Source of the DNA: JACJYC01 sp964558465
GTDB lineage: Bacteria > Bacteroidota > Bacteroidia > Chitinophagales > Saprospiraceae
DNA length: 64,000 bases
Assembly: GCA_964558465.1 (NCBI GenBank)
Contig: CAZLEF010000006.1
Span: 48,190 to 112,189 of the forward strand
Reading direction: 5' to 3'
Under the pieces are notes generated by a model. It saw nothing but the letters and a program-made list of their open reading frames with translations. It did no database searches and was not told the origin of the DNA. The position numbers and the translations under genes are program-made. Below, in pieces: positions 28,143-36,964 of the stretch. Numbering within the stretch: the stretch's first letter is position 1; every line of letters starts with the position of its first letter.

Positions 28143-28889
28143 TTAGCAGTTCAGCGCTCCGCAAACGCTGAGAACCTGTCCGGAAACATAACTGGACAAC
28201 CCGGAGCCCAGAAATACGCAGACATCTGCCACTTCTTCAGCCTTGCCAAGTCGCTTAAGCGGAATACCGGCCAGGTAGGCGTCCCGTGTTTTTTCATCCA
28301 GTTCACCGGTCATATCCGTTTCTATGAAGCCCGGCGCAATGACATTGCACCGGATATTCCTGGAGCCCATTTCCTTGGCGATTGATTTGGAAAACCCGAT
28401 GATGCCCGCTTTTGAAGCGGCATAATTGGCCTGACCTGCATTGCCGGTGACCCCAACGATAGAACTGAGGTTGATAATGGATCCTCCCCGGTTTTTCATC
28501 ATCGGCCGAAGCGCGTGTTTAGTCAGGTTAAACACAGACTTCAGGTTGGTCTGGATGACATCGTCCCACTGCTCTTCAGACATTCTCAGCATCAGGTTAT
28601 CCCTTGTGATGCCGGCGTTGTTGATCAAAATATCCAACCCGCCGAAATCTGCCAAAACGGCATTGACCAAAGTCTCCGCTTCGCTGTAGTTGCCGGCATC
28701 CGACCGGTACGCTTTGGCTTTAACCCCTTTTGCGGTCAATGCATCCTCGATGCTTTTTGCCTTCGACTCAGAAGAAAGGTAGGTGAAAGCCACCGACGCT
28801 CCGTTTTCGGCCAGCCGATGGGCGATGGCCGCTCCGATGCCCCTGGATCCGCCGGTAACCAGCGCTATTTTATCCTGTAAAAGTTTCAT
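28143..28889 (-). CDS. fabG: 3-oxoacyl-[acyl-carrier-protein] reductase
   Basis: Short-chain dehydrogenase of 248 residues that reduces 3-oxoacyl-ACP with NADPH in fatty-acid elongation. It has the cofactor loop TGGSRGIG (12-19), NNAG at 90-93, catalytic serine in INLSSIVG (S142/S143), and Y156/K160 in NYAASK, and the FabG-like C-terminus ending VSGQVLSVCGALNC. Length and motif spacing are standard. It stands alone on the minus strand, divergent from the cytochrome c peroxidase gene; other fab genes are not nearby, so another SDR activity cannot be ruled out. Confidence 0.9.
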   Translation of the reverse strand: MKLLQDKIALVTGGSRGIGAAIAHRLAENGASVAFTYLSSESKAKSIEDALTAKGVKAKAYRSDAGNYSEAETLVNAVLADFGGLDILINNAGITRDNLMLRMSEEQWDDVIQTNLKSVFNLTKHALRPMMKNRGGSIINLSSIVGVTGNAGQANYAASKAGIIGFSKSIAKEMGSRNIRCNVIAPGFIETDMTGELDEKTRDAYLAGIPLKRLGKAEEVADVCVFLGSGLSSYVSGQVLSVCGALNC

Positions 28890-29023
28890 TTTGCTGTTTT
28901 CGTTCGGCGCGAAGTTAAAAATTATGCCGTGTAAAGGTTAAAATTCGTTAATTTTTTGTCAGTTCAGTGTAAAAAAGCCAACTTTATTGGTCTGAATCGC
29001 CGTCTTACAGAAAAAACCTTTTT

Positions 29024-30211
29024 ATGAATACCAGGACCTTTACCTTATTACTTCTTGCCGGTCTTTCCGCCGCTCTCACTTCCTGTCTGAAAGACAACGT
29101 AGAGGTGCAGCAATTTCACTACACAGACCAGGAATATGAGACCCTGGCCAAAACCCTTGACCTTCCCCAAAACAGGGACAGTTATCAGGCCAAGCTCCCA
29201 CTTCATATGACCCGCATGGGTTTCACCGCCCCGTCCGTTTCCGATGCCAAGGCCACCCTTGGCAGGGTGCTTTTTTACGACGTCAAACTTTCTCGCAACA
29301 ATACGGTTTCCTGCGCTTCCTGCCACAAACAGGACCTTGCTTTTTCCGATGACGTTGCCCTCAGCAAGGGATTTAACGGCGAACTGACCAAAAGGAATTC
29401 CCTTGCCTTGGGCGCAACTGCAAGTTTTGAATCCTCCTATGGCGGCGGGGGCGGCAATGTTTTTGGTTTCAAGGCCGGGTTCTTCTGGGACGAACGCGCC
29501 CAAAGCATTCACGATCAAAGCCGTCAGACCATCCAGGATGATATTGAAATGGGTATGAACCTCGCCGACCTGACGGTTAAACTCCGGAATGAAGAGTATT
29601 ATCAAATCCTTTTCAGAAAGGCGTACAGCGACGACTTCATCAATGAAGACCGCATCCTGGAATCCCTGCAGGAATTTGTCAACACCTTTTTCAGCGTTGG
29701 CTCCAAATTCGATGAAGGATTGAACAGCAACCATTTTCAGGATCCGAACATTAATTTTGGCAATTTCACCTTTGAAGAAAACCTGGGCAAGTCTTTGTTT
29801 GTACAGCATTGCGGCGGCTGCCACAGCGCCAATATGACTACCCTGACGGAGATCGCCGCCAATAATGGCCTCGATCTGGAATATTCGGACAACGGAGTTG
29901 GCGACCGGACAGGCATGGCCTTTGACGCAGGTCGTTTCAAAGTGCCGTTCCTGCGCAATATTGCCCTAACAGGCCCTTATATGCACGATGGCCGTTTTGC
30001 TACCCTCGAGGAAGTGATCGAACATTATAATTCCGGCGTAAAGGCCCACCCCAACCTCGACCAACGGCTTCGGGATCCTTTTAATCCGGATCAACCCAGA
30101 AGACTCAACCTGACTGATCAGGAGAAATCTGCCCTGGTAGCTTTCCTGAAAACCCTTACGGACCCGGAATTTATTCAGGATGGCCGGTACAGCGATCCAT
30201 TTATCCACTAA
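29024..30211 (+). CDS. Di-haem cytochrome c peroxidase (MauG/CcpA family), lipoprotein
   Basis: Exported di-haem peroxidase of 395 residues that reduces hydrogen peroxide with electrons from small cytochromes. A lipoprotein signal is present with lipobox ending at C21 (ALTSC). Haem sites are CASCH at 97-101 and CGGCH at 263-267. Sequence around PFLRNIALTGPYMHDGRFATLEEVIEHYNSG is the typical C-terminal signature of the family. It is probably anchored to the outer face of a membrane. No partner cytochrome is adjacent; a small secreted protein lies downstream. Confidence 0.93.
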   Translation: MNTRTFTLLLLAGLSAALTSCLKDNVEVQQFHYTDQEYETLAKTLDLPQNRDSYQAKLPLHMTRMGFTAPSVSDAKATLGRVLFYDVKLSRNNTVSCASCHKQDLAFSDDVALSKGFNGELTKRNSLALGATASFESSYGGGGGNVFGFKAGFFWDERAQSIHDQSRQTIQDDIEMGMNLADLTVKLRNEEYYQILFRKAYSDDFINEDRILESLQEFVNTFFSVGSKFDEGLNSNHFQDPNINFGNFTFEENLGKSLFVQHCGGCHSANMTTLTEIAANNGLDLEYSDNGVGDRTGMAFDAGRFKVPFLRNIALTGPYMHDGRFATLEEVIEHYNSGVKAHPNLDQRLRDPFNPDQPRRLNLTDQEKSALVAFLKTLTDPEFIQDGRYSDPFIH

Positions 30212-30236
30212 CTTTGCGCTGTTCCTCAGCAACGGT

Positions 30237-30269
30237 CATAAGTCGGAGGGGTCAACCTTCCGACTTATG
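30237..30269. terminator. Hairpin after the cytochrome c peroxidase gene
   Basis: An 11-bp perfect stem (CATAAGTCGGA with TCCGACTTATG) closes an 11-nt loop, 25 bp after the stop codon, followed by ATTTTG. The T-run is weak, so termination may be partial and some read-through into the next gene is possible. Confidence 0.6.
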
Positions 30270-30300
30270 ATTTTGGGGCATTCACGTCAACAACAAATGT

Positions 30301-30702
30301 ATGAATAAGCTTATTTATGTTTTTTTGCTTTTCGCTGCGATCTTCCCGGCTTCCCTTTCCGCACAAAATCCGGCCCTTGAAACGCCGGCCTCTGCCGTTG
30401 AGGCCGACAAGGATTATGTGTATTGCCTTTTAATCGGCCGGCCGCGTGCTTTTACCAATAAGATCAGTGTTTCCATCGATTTTGGGGAAGAAAGGTCGTT
30501 TTTCCAGGATACGAGGCTGCGGGATGAACAAACCGGCAGGATCAAAACGTTCAATTCCATGATCGATGCGCTGAACTTCATGAGCAGCCATGGCTGGAAG
30601 TTTGTTCAGGCTTACGTCATGCTCGAAAGCAACCTGAGCAATACCTATTGGATACTCCGGAAGGAAGCGGGCACGCCCCTGCTCAAAAAGGAAAAAGAAT
30701 AA
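30301..30702 (+). CDS. Small secreted protein, unknown
   Basis: A 133-residue protein with a clear signal peptide (1-21, SLSAQ). The mature part has DYVYCLLIGRPRAF, a central IDFGEERSFFQD and SMIDALNFMSSHGWKFVQAYVM, the last resembling the DUF4177-type segment that often follows an alpha/beta unit. I do not recognise a firm family. It ends 2 bp before the stop of the convergent glycoside-hydrolase/SUMF1 gene. Confidence 0.65.
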   Translation: MNKLIYVFLLFAAIFPASLSAQNPALETPASAVEADKDYVYCLLIGRPRAFTNKISVSIDFGEERSFFQDTRLRDEQTGRIKTFNSMIDALNFMSSHGWKFVQAYVMLESNLSNTYWILRKEAGTPLLKKEKE

Positions 30703-30703
30703 A

Positions 30704-33559
30704 CTACCGGTCGGCCGCGCACCGGAATCCAACGGTAGCGTTTCTTTCAAACCCCGGGGAGACCCGCAACAATTTCTGCTGGTAGGTCAGTTCCCTCGGC
30801 CCTCCTTCAACGTACCACCAGCTTGAAGTCGGTAAAAAATAGCTCCCGCCTTTCAGGATGATGTAATAGTTGGTTCCATTATCGTACAGATCGTTGGTCA
30901 TTTGCCAGACGCAACCCACCAGGTCTTCCAGGCCATAAGGGTTGGCGCCCTTTGGGTAGGACCCCACGGGGTACAGTTTCCCGTTCCCGGTATTGCACAG
31001 GACCGAATCGACCTGGAGTTTCGAAACCGTCAGGGTGTTGGTCACATATTGTTCTTTGCGTTCGACCCTCGCGTCTTTGCTCCAGGGCCAGTTCCGGCCA
31101 TCTCCCGCCTGGGCTGCGTATTGCCATTCTGTTTCTGTGGGAAGGCGTTTTCCCGCCCAGGCAGCGTAGGCTTTGGCGTCTTCGTAAGCCACATAGACCA
31201 CCGGATAATTTTCCGCTCCGGGAGGTATTTTTCCTCCATCCCAATGTTTGAGGAAATTGCAGGTATCCCGGGGCGTGTATCCGGATGCCTTCAAAAAAGT
31301 ACGGAACTCCGCGTTGGTCACCGGATGTTTATCCAGATAAAATGCCGGCATTTTTAAAGGCGTTGTCCGTTTGTCGGGGTTTGGAATAAAATTGTCCCCA
31401 AAGGTCGTTTGCAGGGTAAACTCTCCGGCAGGAACCATTGCCATTCCGGCCGGGGTTTTCATGTATTTTTTTGTTTGCTCTTCCGCGCTGATCAGGCGGG
31501 CGGTCCCGGTCTTTATTTCAAATCGGGCTTCGTCCGTCAATTCCGCGTTCGTAAAAAGCTGTACCACAAACCGGCCTTCATACCGGCCGAAGGTGCGGTA
31601 AAGCCCGATTTTATGACGCCCGGCCGGAATCACAAGGGGCGCCTTGTCGTAGGAAGGGGCGCCGGCCCAGATCTTGATCGAATCCCCTTTTTCAGCCGAT
31701 ACTTCCAGAAAGTCGCCTTCCACCTGGAGGTGGATCACTTTTTCCAGACGCGCGATGGCGCCGACCGAGCCTTCATTATTTGTGCCCAGCCATTTTTTTG
31801 AAAACCCGTCCGTCTGAGCATACACATAAATCTTACCCGCAATCGTATCCAAAAGTGCAGGTTGATGGTTCCAGAGGTCATAAAAATGATGATTTTCAAT
31901 GGGCTCCACCTCAAAAAGGGGGCCGTCAAATCCTTCCGGCAGCAGGCTGAACAAGGTGTAAACAATTTTTTGGTTCAGCGGCCATCGATTGACGTAGATC
32001 CGGTCGGTCAAGGTTGGGATGATCGGTGTGTAATTCTTTTGAACAAAGTTGGAGGTGTTTTCCCGGAGTATCCGCAAAGTTTGCCCCCAGAACCGGTAGT
32101 CCTCTTCAGCCCATTCCGGACGTCCGGGCCGGAAAATATTCAATTCGGTACCGTATCCGTTGAACAGAGAAAGGGCGTATTCCCTTCTGATCCGCTCCAG
32201 GTACAACTCGGCCACCCTGAAAATGGCAAATTCAGGTTTAATGAATTTATTAAGGTTCAGCATGGGCGGGTAATAGAGGGCATTGTGCACCCTGCCCGAT
32301 ACGATGGAAGGCATATCCCTGGGCACGGCCATCCCCTCACTGTACATCACCACTCCGGGTTTGACCTTGTCGCCGGCTTGCTGCCGTTCGGGGCTGCTTT
32401 TCCCCTCGGTGTCCAGAACGACCCCGTCGGCGCCCGTTTCGGCGATCATTTCCGACATGCCGGCATGATGGTCTTCCCAACGCGTGCTTTCGTCCCAGGG
32501 GTTATAAGAGATAAAGAGCCGGCTTCCTTTCTTCCGGCACATCTCTGCCAGCTCCCGGATCTTTGCAGTCCCGCCGGGCAGGTCCCTTAACAGATCCCAC
32601 TGGTTTCGCTGATCCAGGCCAAGCGTAGGCCAGTTTTGCCAAATGCCCACGACTTCGTTGCCGCCGTACCATTTCTCTGCTTGTTCCAGGAATTGCCGGA
32701 GTTGGTACCCCCCTTTGTTGTGGTCATAAAACTGGTGGTCCCATGCCATGATGAGGTGCATGGCGTAGGAATGCCGGATCCACTTCAGGTCTTCCCGGTC
32801 AAACAGGGTATTGTCAAATTGATCGAGATCATAGAGGTATCGCTTTTGGAACATCAATCGCAGTCCTTCCTGCCAGTCGCCTGAATAAAAATCCGCCCAG
32901 ATCCGGTAAGTAACCCACCCGCCGGGTAATAATCGTGTAGTAAATCTCCGCCTTTGAGCTTTGTCTTTATCCCATTGAACCCGGCGGGACAGGGCCGCAA
33001 CCTGCATTTCGCCGTTTCTCAGAGGGAACCCGGAATAACCAAGCTCCCAGGCATTATCGGGGACAATTACATTGACAGGTTCCCGCTCAGGCAAAAAAAG
33101 ATGGGTCCTCGAAAGCCCGTGGTCCCCCTGGCCGGTGATGAAGGGATATTGAGGAGCAACACCAAAAGGGACAACGTTGTGCAGTTCAAGGGTGTCCTTC
33201 GAGCTGTTCCTGAAGGTAACCCGTGTTTTCCACCCCGGTTGGGCGGCCTTCTCCCGGGATACCGTTATTTCCAATTTCCCGGCTTTCAAGACCGTTGAAT
33301 CCGGATGTTGTACCAGAACCGTCGCGGAGTGGGTGCTCAATCGATCTGCTCCGATCTGGTAGGACAGAAATGGATGAGCAAAGGCAGGTGGATGCATTTC
33401 GCCCGACCGGCTGATAAAGCTTTCCGGATTGAAATTGACCGTCGAAAACCGGATATCCGCCAGTTCGCTGACCGTTTGGCCATGCAGCAAAAAAAGAGGT
33501 GTCAGGCCCCATAAAAATGCAATTGAAGCGGGCCGGCAGGATTTGAAAGCATTTTTCAT
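30704..33559 (-). CDS. Secreted glycoside-hydrolase-like protein fused to a SUMF1/FGE-sulfatase domain
   Basis: Protein of 951 residues. The ATG at 33559 (MKNAFKSCRPASIAFL) begins a signal peptide; the longer frame to 33706 lies inside the upstream gene. Residues about 30-250 form a beta-rich domain, then a TIM-barrel-like part (HLIMAWDHQFYDH, GIWQNWPTLGLDQRNQ, RLFISYNPWDES, ADGVVLDTEGKSS) resembling alpha-galactosidase-type hydrolases. The last 245 residues are a SUMF1/formylglycine-enzyme-like domain (MAMVPAGEFTL, HPVTNAEF, LPTETEWQYAA, GSYPKGANPYGLEDLVGCVWQM, ending GFRCAADR). Its start overlaps the preceding stop (ATGA), so it is coupled to the UbiA-like gene. Substrate and role of the fusion are unknown. 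Confidence 0.8.
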   Translation of the reverse strand: MKNAFKSCRPASIAFLWGLTPLFLLHGQTVSELADIRFSTVNFNPESFISRSGEMHPPAFAHPFLSYQIGADRLSTHSATVLVQHPDSTVLKAGKLEITVSREKAAQPGWKTRVTFRNSSKDTLELHNVVPFGVAPQYPFITGQGDHGLSRTHLFLPEREPVNVIVPDNAWELGYSGFPLRNGEMQVAALSRRVQWDKDKAQRRRFTTRLLPGGWVTYRIWADFYSGDWQEGLRLMFQKRYLYDLDQFDNTLFDREDLKWIRHSYAMHLIMAWDHQFYDHNKGGYQLRQFLEQAEKWYGGNEVVGIWQNWPTLGLDQRNQWDLLRDLPGGTAKIRELAEMCRKKGSRLFISYNPWDESTRWEDHHAGMSEMIAETGADGVVLDTEGKSSPERQQAGDKVKPGVVMYSEGMAVPRDMPSIVSGRVHNALYYPPMLNLNKFIKPEFAIFRVAELYLERIRREYALSLFNGYGTELNIFRPGRPEWAEEDYRFWGQTLRILRENTSNFVQKNYTPIIPTLTDRIYVNRWPLNQKIVYTLFSLLPEGFDGPLFEVEPIENHHFYDLWNHQPALLDTIAGKIYVYAQTDGFSKKWLGTNNEGSVGAIARLEKVIHLQVEGDFLEVSAEKGDSIKIWAGAPSYDKAPLVIPAGRHKIGLYRTFGRYEGRFVVQLFTNAELTDEARFEIKTGTARLISAEEQTKKYMKTPAGMAMVPAGEFTLQTTFGDNFIPNPDKRTTPLKMPAFYLDKHPVTNAEFRTFLKASGYTPRDTCNFLKHWDGGKIPPGAENYPVVYVAYEDAKAYAAWAGKRLPTETEWQYAAQAGDGRNWPWSKDARVERKEQYVTNTLTVSKLQVDSVLCNTGNGKLYPVGSYPKGANPYGLEDLVGCVWQMTNDLYDNGTNYYIILKGGSYFLPTSSWWYVEGGPRELTYQQKLLRVSPGFERNATVGFRCAADR

Positions 33560-34413
33560 AAAAATAAGGTTGTTGCCCAGACTGACAGAAACTGGAGGAT
33601 CATCATGCCATCCACCAATCCGGAATAAAAATAATCGTGTTTCTCTGCAGCAGAATGCTGAATCAAAAACAAGGTCAGGATCGAGGTAATGGCAATCGCA
33701 AACCATACGGGGTCGGTATAGGCTTCTATTTTATTGTTCAGTCCTGCAAAAAGCAGAACAAGACCGAGGCAAAAAGCGGCTATCCATTGTGTTCGTTTTA
33801 TTCCCCAGATGCCGGGCAAGGTTTTGACGCCGTTGATCCGGTCGATCTCCAGATCCCTCAGGTCAAAAGATAGCGCCAATGCAAAAATAAAAGCCATTCG
33901 CTCAAGGCACATGATCCAGGCAACCCCGTTCAGGCTGAGTTTCAGTTCTGCTGCCGGGCCCGCAACCGTAAATAATGTCCATGAAACAGCCACCAAAAAT
34001 ATCTTGATATAGCTGAAATCACGCAGTCGTTTCCCTTTGAAAACCGGCAGAACATAGCCGGCGCCCAAAATGGCAGGCAATAGCAGCCAGTGCCAGACTT
34101 CCGGAGGGACATGAAACGCATACCAGGCAGCGGCGAGCGCCGACAAGGCGGAGTAGACCAGAATATGGGATTTAAAACGGGCAACAACAGCAAACCGGCC
34201 TTTTTCCTGAAAGCCGCGGACCTTTTTAAGGCCGACAATCCGGTGAACGCCGTATAAAGAAAGTGTTCCGAAAAAAACGAATCCCGCCACAGGGGTGAAC
34301 CGGAATTTACCGTTCAGCAGCAACTGAGTTTGAAAGATCATGGCCAGGGCGCAGGCTGCAATCCAGAAATTGCCGTAAAGGGCCAGGTCAATGATGGCAT
34401 AAAACCTGCGCAT
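33556..34413 (-). CDS. UbiA-like polytopic membrane protein
   Basis: Membrane protein of 285 residues with about eight helices, related to UbiA prenyltransferases. The second aspartate-rich motif is recognisable as SFDLRDLEIDRINGVKTLP, but the first (NDxxDxxxD) is replaced by LYGVHRIVGLKK, so classic polyprenyl-diphosphate binding is doubtful. It sits in a minus-strand series pyrE, M42 peptidase, this gene, GH/SUMF1; the M42 gene stops 13 bp upstream of its start, and its own stop overlaps the start of the next gene. Confidence 0.75.
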   Translation of the reverse strand: MRRFYAIIDLALYGNFWIAACALAMIFQTQLLLNGKFRFTPVAGFVFFGTLSLYGVHRIVGLKKVRGFQEKGRFAVVARFKSHILVYSALSALAAAWYAFHVPPEVWHWLLLPAILGAGYVLPVFKGKRLRDFSYIKIFLVAVSWTLFTVAGPAAELKLSLNGVAWIMCLERMAFIFALALSFDLRDLEIDRINGVKTLPGIWGIKRTQWIAAFCLGLVLLFAGLNNKIEAYTDPVWFAIAITSILTLFLIQHSAAEKHDYFYSGLVDGMMILQFLSVWATTLFL

Positions 34414-34426
34414 TGCCGGTTAATTG

Positions 34427-35521
34427 CTAAAAATACTTGAAATTATGGCCATATTCGATCTTCAGCAGGGTTTCATAGATCAGCTTGATGACATTTTCTA
34501 CATCTTCCTTGTGGGCCATTTCCACCGTTGTATGCATATAGCGCAAAGGCAGGGAGATCAGGGCCGAAGCCACGCCGCCGTTGGAATAGGCAAACGCATC
34601 GGTGTCGGTGCCCGTTCCCCTGGAAGAAGCTTCGCGCTGGATGGGGATATTTTTTTCAGTTGCGGTTTCAATGATCAGTTGGAGGAGTTTGTTGTGGACC
34701 GCGGGCGCATAGGTAACGGACGGCCCCTTCCCGCTCCGGATATCACCGATAACTTTGGGTTTGACCAGGGGCGTATGGGTGTCATGGGTTACATCCGTTA
34801 CGATAGCAACCTGGGGTTTAATGGTCTGAGCGACCATTTCTGCCCCCCGGAGCCCGACTTCCTCCTGCACTGAATTGACCACATAGAGACTGTAAGGCAG
34901 AACAATATTATTTTCTTTGATGAGCCGCGCCACTTCCGCGATGCAAAAGCCGCCCATGCGGTTGTCCAGTGCACGCCCCACAAAATACCGGTCGTTCAAT
35001 ACGATCATCTCGTCTTCATAGGTAACGACGCAACCAACATGAATGCCCATTTCGAGGATCTCTTCCTTGTTCTTGGCGCCGACATCGATAAAGATATTTT
35101 CAATGCTCGGCATCAGCTTGGCATCTTCTCCCCTTCTGGTGTGAATGGCCGGCCACCCGAAGACCCCTTTGACTATGCCTTTCGGGGTATGGATATTCAC
35201 CCGTTTGGAGGGTGCGATCATATGGTCCGAGCCGCCGTTGCGGATTACATTGATAAACCCTTCCTCGGTTATATAGTGTACGAACCAGGAGATTTCATCC
35301 GCGTGGCCCTCGATGACTACCCTGAAATCCTTGCCTGGATTGATCACTCCATAGACGGTGCCGTAGGTATCGATCGACCAGTCGTCGATAAAAGGCCGGA
35401 CGTATTCCAGCCACAGTTTTTGCCCCTGCGACTCAAACCCGGTTGGAGAAGCGTTGTTGAGATATTGCCTTAAAAAGGCCTCTGATTGGGAATTAAGGAT
35501 TGGCATATTCGTTTTGTTCAC
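34427..35521 (-). CDS. M42-family metallo-aminopeptidase
   Basis: Cytosolic di-zinc aminopeptidase of the M42 family (FrvX/YsdC/glutamyl-aminopeptidase group), 364 residues, trimming N-termini of peptides as a large self-compartmentalised complex. Metal-site residues are visible in VIEGHADEISWFV, VGRALDNRMGGF, VQEEVGLRGAEMV, and a late TDTDAFAY and PLRYMHTTVEMAHKED. The start may be 35521 or the methionine five codons in (35506). It lies 50 bp from pyrE and 13 bp before the UbiA-like gene. Confidence 0.93.
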   Translation of the reverse strand: MNKTNMPILNSQSEAFLRQYLNNASPTGFESQGQKLWLEYVRPFIDDWSIDTYGTVYGVINPGKDFRVVIEGHADEISWFVHYITEEGFINVIRNGGSDHMIAPSKRVNIHTPKGIVKGVFGWPAIHTRRGEDAKLMPSIENIFIDVGAKNKEEILEMGIHVGCVVTYEDEMIVLNDRYFVGRALDNRMGGFCIAEVARLIKENNIVLPYSLYVVNSVQEEVGLRGAEMVAQTIKPQVAIVTDVTHDTHTPLVKPKVIGDIRSGKGPSVTYAPAVHNKLLQLIIETATEKNIPIQREASSRGTGTDTDAFAYSNGGVASALISLPLRYMHTTVEMAHKEDVENVIKLIYETLLKIEYGHNFKYF

Positions 35522-35556
35522 CTTATGAACGGGGTAAAAATAATAATTATTTCAAA

Positions 35557-36204
35557 CTATGAATGCGTATCAGTCCACTTCCTGCTCCAGCCTTCCGGAT
35601 CCAGCCTCCACAATTTCAGGGTTTCCAGTTCGGAAGGCGCGATATATCCTTGAAAATTAGCCTGTTCGATCAGTGCATCATAATTGGAAAGCGTTTCCAG
35701 CGGGCAATTTGCACGTTCAAATGCAGCGGCAGCCTGATCGAAGCCATAGGTGAAAACGGCCAGTGCGCCGGTCACCATCAGACCCGCCGACCGCAATGCT
35801 TCCACTGCCGCCAGGCTTGACCCGCCGGTTGAGATCAGGTCTTCAATGACCAGGACCCGTGACCCGGGCTTCAGTTCTCCTTCAATCTGATTTTGCCGGC
35901 CGTGTCCTTTTGCCTTGTCACGGACATAAGCAAAGGGAAGGTTCAGCCGGTCGGCCAGCAAAACGCCATGGGCGATACCTGCGGTCGCCACTCCGGCTAC
36001 TGCGTCAAAAGGCTGAAAAGCAAAAGAAGAGGTTTCAAAAGACTGGATGACAAAGGTTCTGATCTCCGGATGGGACAGGATCAGTCTGTTGTCGCAATAA
36101 ATCGGGGAACGCAATCCGGAAGCCCAGGTAAAGGGGTTTTGCGGACTCAATTTAATTGCCTTTATTTGCAACAGTCGGCCGGCTACTTCGGCGGGTACAT
36201 TCAT
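35557..36204 (-). CDS. pyrE: Orotate phosphoribosyltransferase
   Basis: Enzyme of 215 residues that joins orotate and PRPP to give OMP in pyrimidine synthesis. The PRPP-binding signature is RVLVIEDLISTGGSSLAA; the N-terminal SPQNPFTWASGLRSPIYCDNR and RDKAKGHGRQNQIEG (flexible catalytic loop) are also typical. The ATG at 36204 (MNVPAEVAGRLL) is chosen; one three codons upstream (36213) is possible. Divergent from the Nudix gene with 87 bp between. Confidence 0.95.
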   Translation of the reverse strand: MNVPAEVAGRLLQIKAIKLSPQNPFTWASGLRSPIYCDNRLILSHPEIRTFVIQSFETSSFAFQPFDAVAGVATAGIAHGVLLADRLNLPFAYVRDKAKGHGRQNQIEGELKPGSRVLVIEDLISTGGSSLAAVEALRSAGLMVTGALAVFTYGFDQAAAAFERANCPLETLSNYDALIEQANFQGYIAPSELETLKLWRLDPEGWSRKWTDTHS

Positions 36205-36291
36205 ACTATTCAACGTTTACCTGCTTTTCGGGGCGGGGGCTTGTGAATTAAACTTGCCCTCAAGGAACAGAGCATTCAAAAGAAACGGCAA

Positions 36292-36930
36292 ATGTACAAA
36301 GTTTACATCAATGACACACCCCTGATCCTCAAGCAAGGGCAATGGGAGGCGGGGCAGTCGGCCAGGGATGGCCACCTGTCGGCTCGTTATTCCGGCAAAC
36401 CCAAAATGTTGTTCAATTATATCGACCTGCTGGAGAAATCCGGAAACTGGCAATCCGTTACCCTGTATGCCGAAGATTTTGAACAAATGAAGCGGGATTT
36501 TACCGGCCACTTCAAGCATCTGGAAGCGGCCGGAGGCCTTGTTTTAAACGCCGGTCACGAAATGTTATTCATTTTCCGGCGCGGGTATTGGGATATGCCC
36601 AAAGGGAAGGTGGATGAAGGCGAAACGGTGGAACAAGCCGCCCTGCGGGAAGTGGAAGAGGAAACCGGGTTGCACCGGCTGGCGCTCGGCGCCAAAGCAG
36701 GCGAAACCTACCATACTTACCGGCTTGAAAACAAAAAGCGGGTCTTGAAAACGACCCATTGGTATTTTATCGAATCCAGCGATACGGCGCTCACCTTGCA
36801 ATCGGAAGAAGATATCGAAAAGGGCGTCTGGATGCTGCCGAAGGAATTCCTGGAAGGACCGGAAGGCCGGTTGCTGTACCGGAGCCTTCGCGATTTTTTA
36901 TTTGAGTGTTGCAGCGCCTTGGTTTCTTAA
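36292..36930 (+). CDS. Nudix hydrolase
   Basis: Nudix pyrophosphohydrolase of 212 residues. The Nudix box GKVDEGETVEQAALREVEEETGL (in parts: GKVDEGE, REVEEE, TGL) matches GX5EX7REUXEEXGU fully. An N-terminal extension of about 65 residues of unknown fold precedes the domain. Substrate (nucleotide, dinucleotide or sugar nucleotide) cannot be told from the box. It ends 34 bp before tdh, and the tdh promoter begins inside its 3' end. Confidence 0.87.
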   Translation: MYKVYINDTPLILKQGQWEAGQSARDGHLSARYSGKPKMLFNYIDLLEKSGNWQSVTLYAEDFEQMKRDFTGHFKHLEAAGGLVLNAGHEMLFIFRRGYWDMPKGKVDEGETVEQAALREVEEETGLHRLALGAKAGETYHTYRLENKKRVLKTTHWYFIESSDTALTLQSEEDIEKGVWMLPKEFLEGPEGRLLYRSLRDFLFECCSALVS

Positions 36931-36944
36931 ATGCTCTATCTTTG
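36919..36944 (+). promoter_or_regulatory. Promoter of tdh, overlapping the end of the Nudix gene
   Basis: TATCTTTG at 36937-36944 is an exact TAnnTTTG match 20 bp before the tdh start; a TTG at 36919-36921 lies 15 bp upstream, slightly short of the usual spacing. It suggests tdh has its own promoter despite close packing. Confidence 0.55.
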
Positions 36945-36964
36945 CCCCGTCCTAACCACCATGC

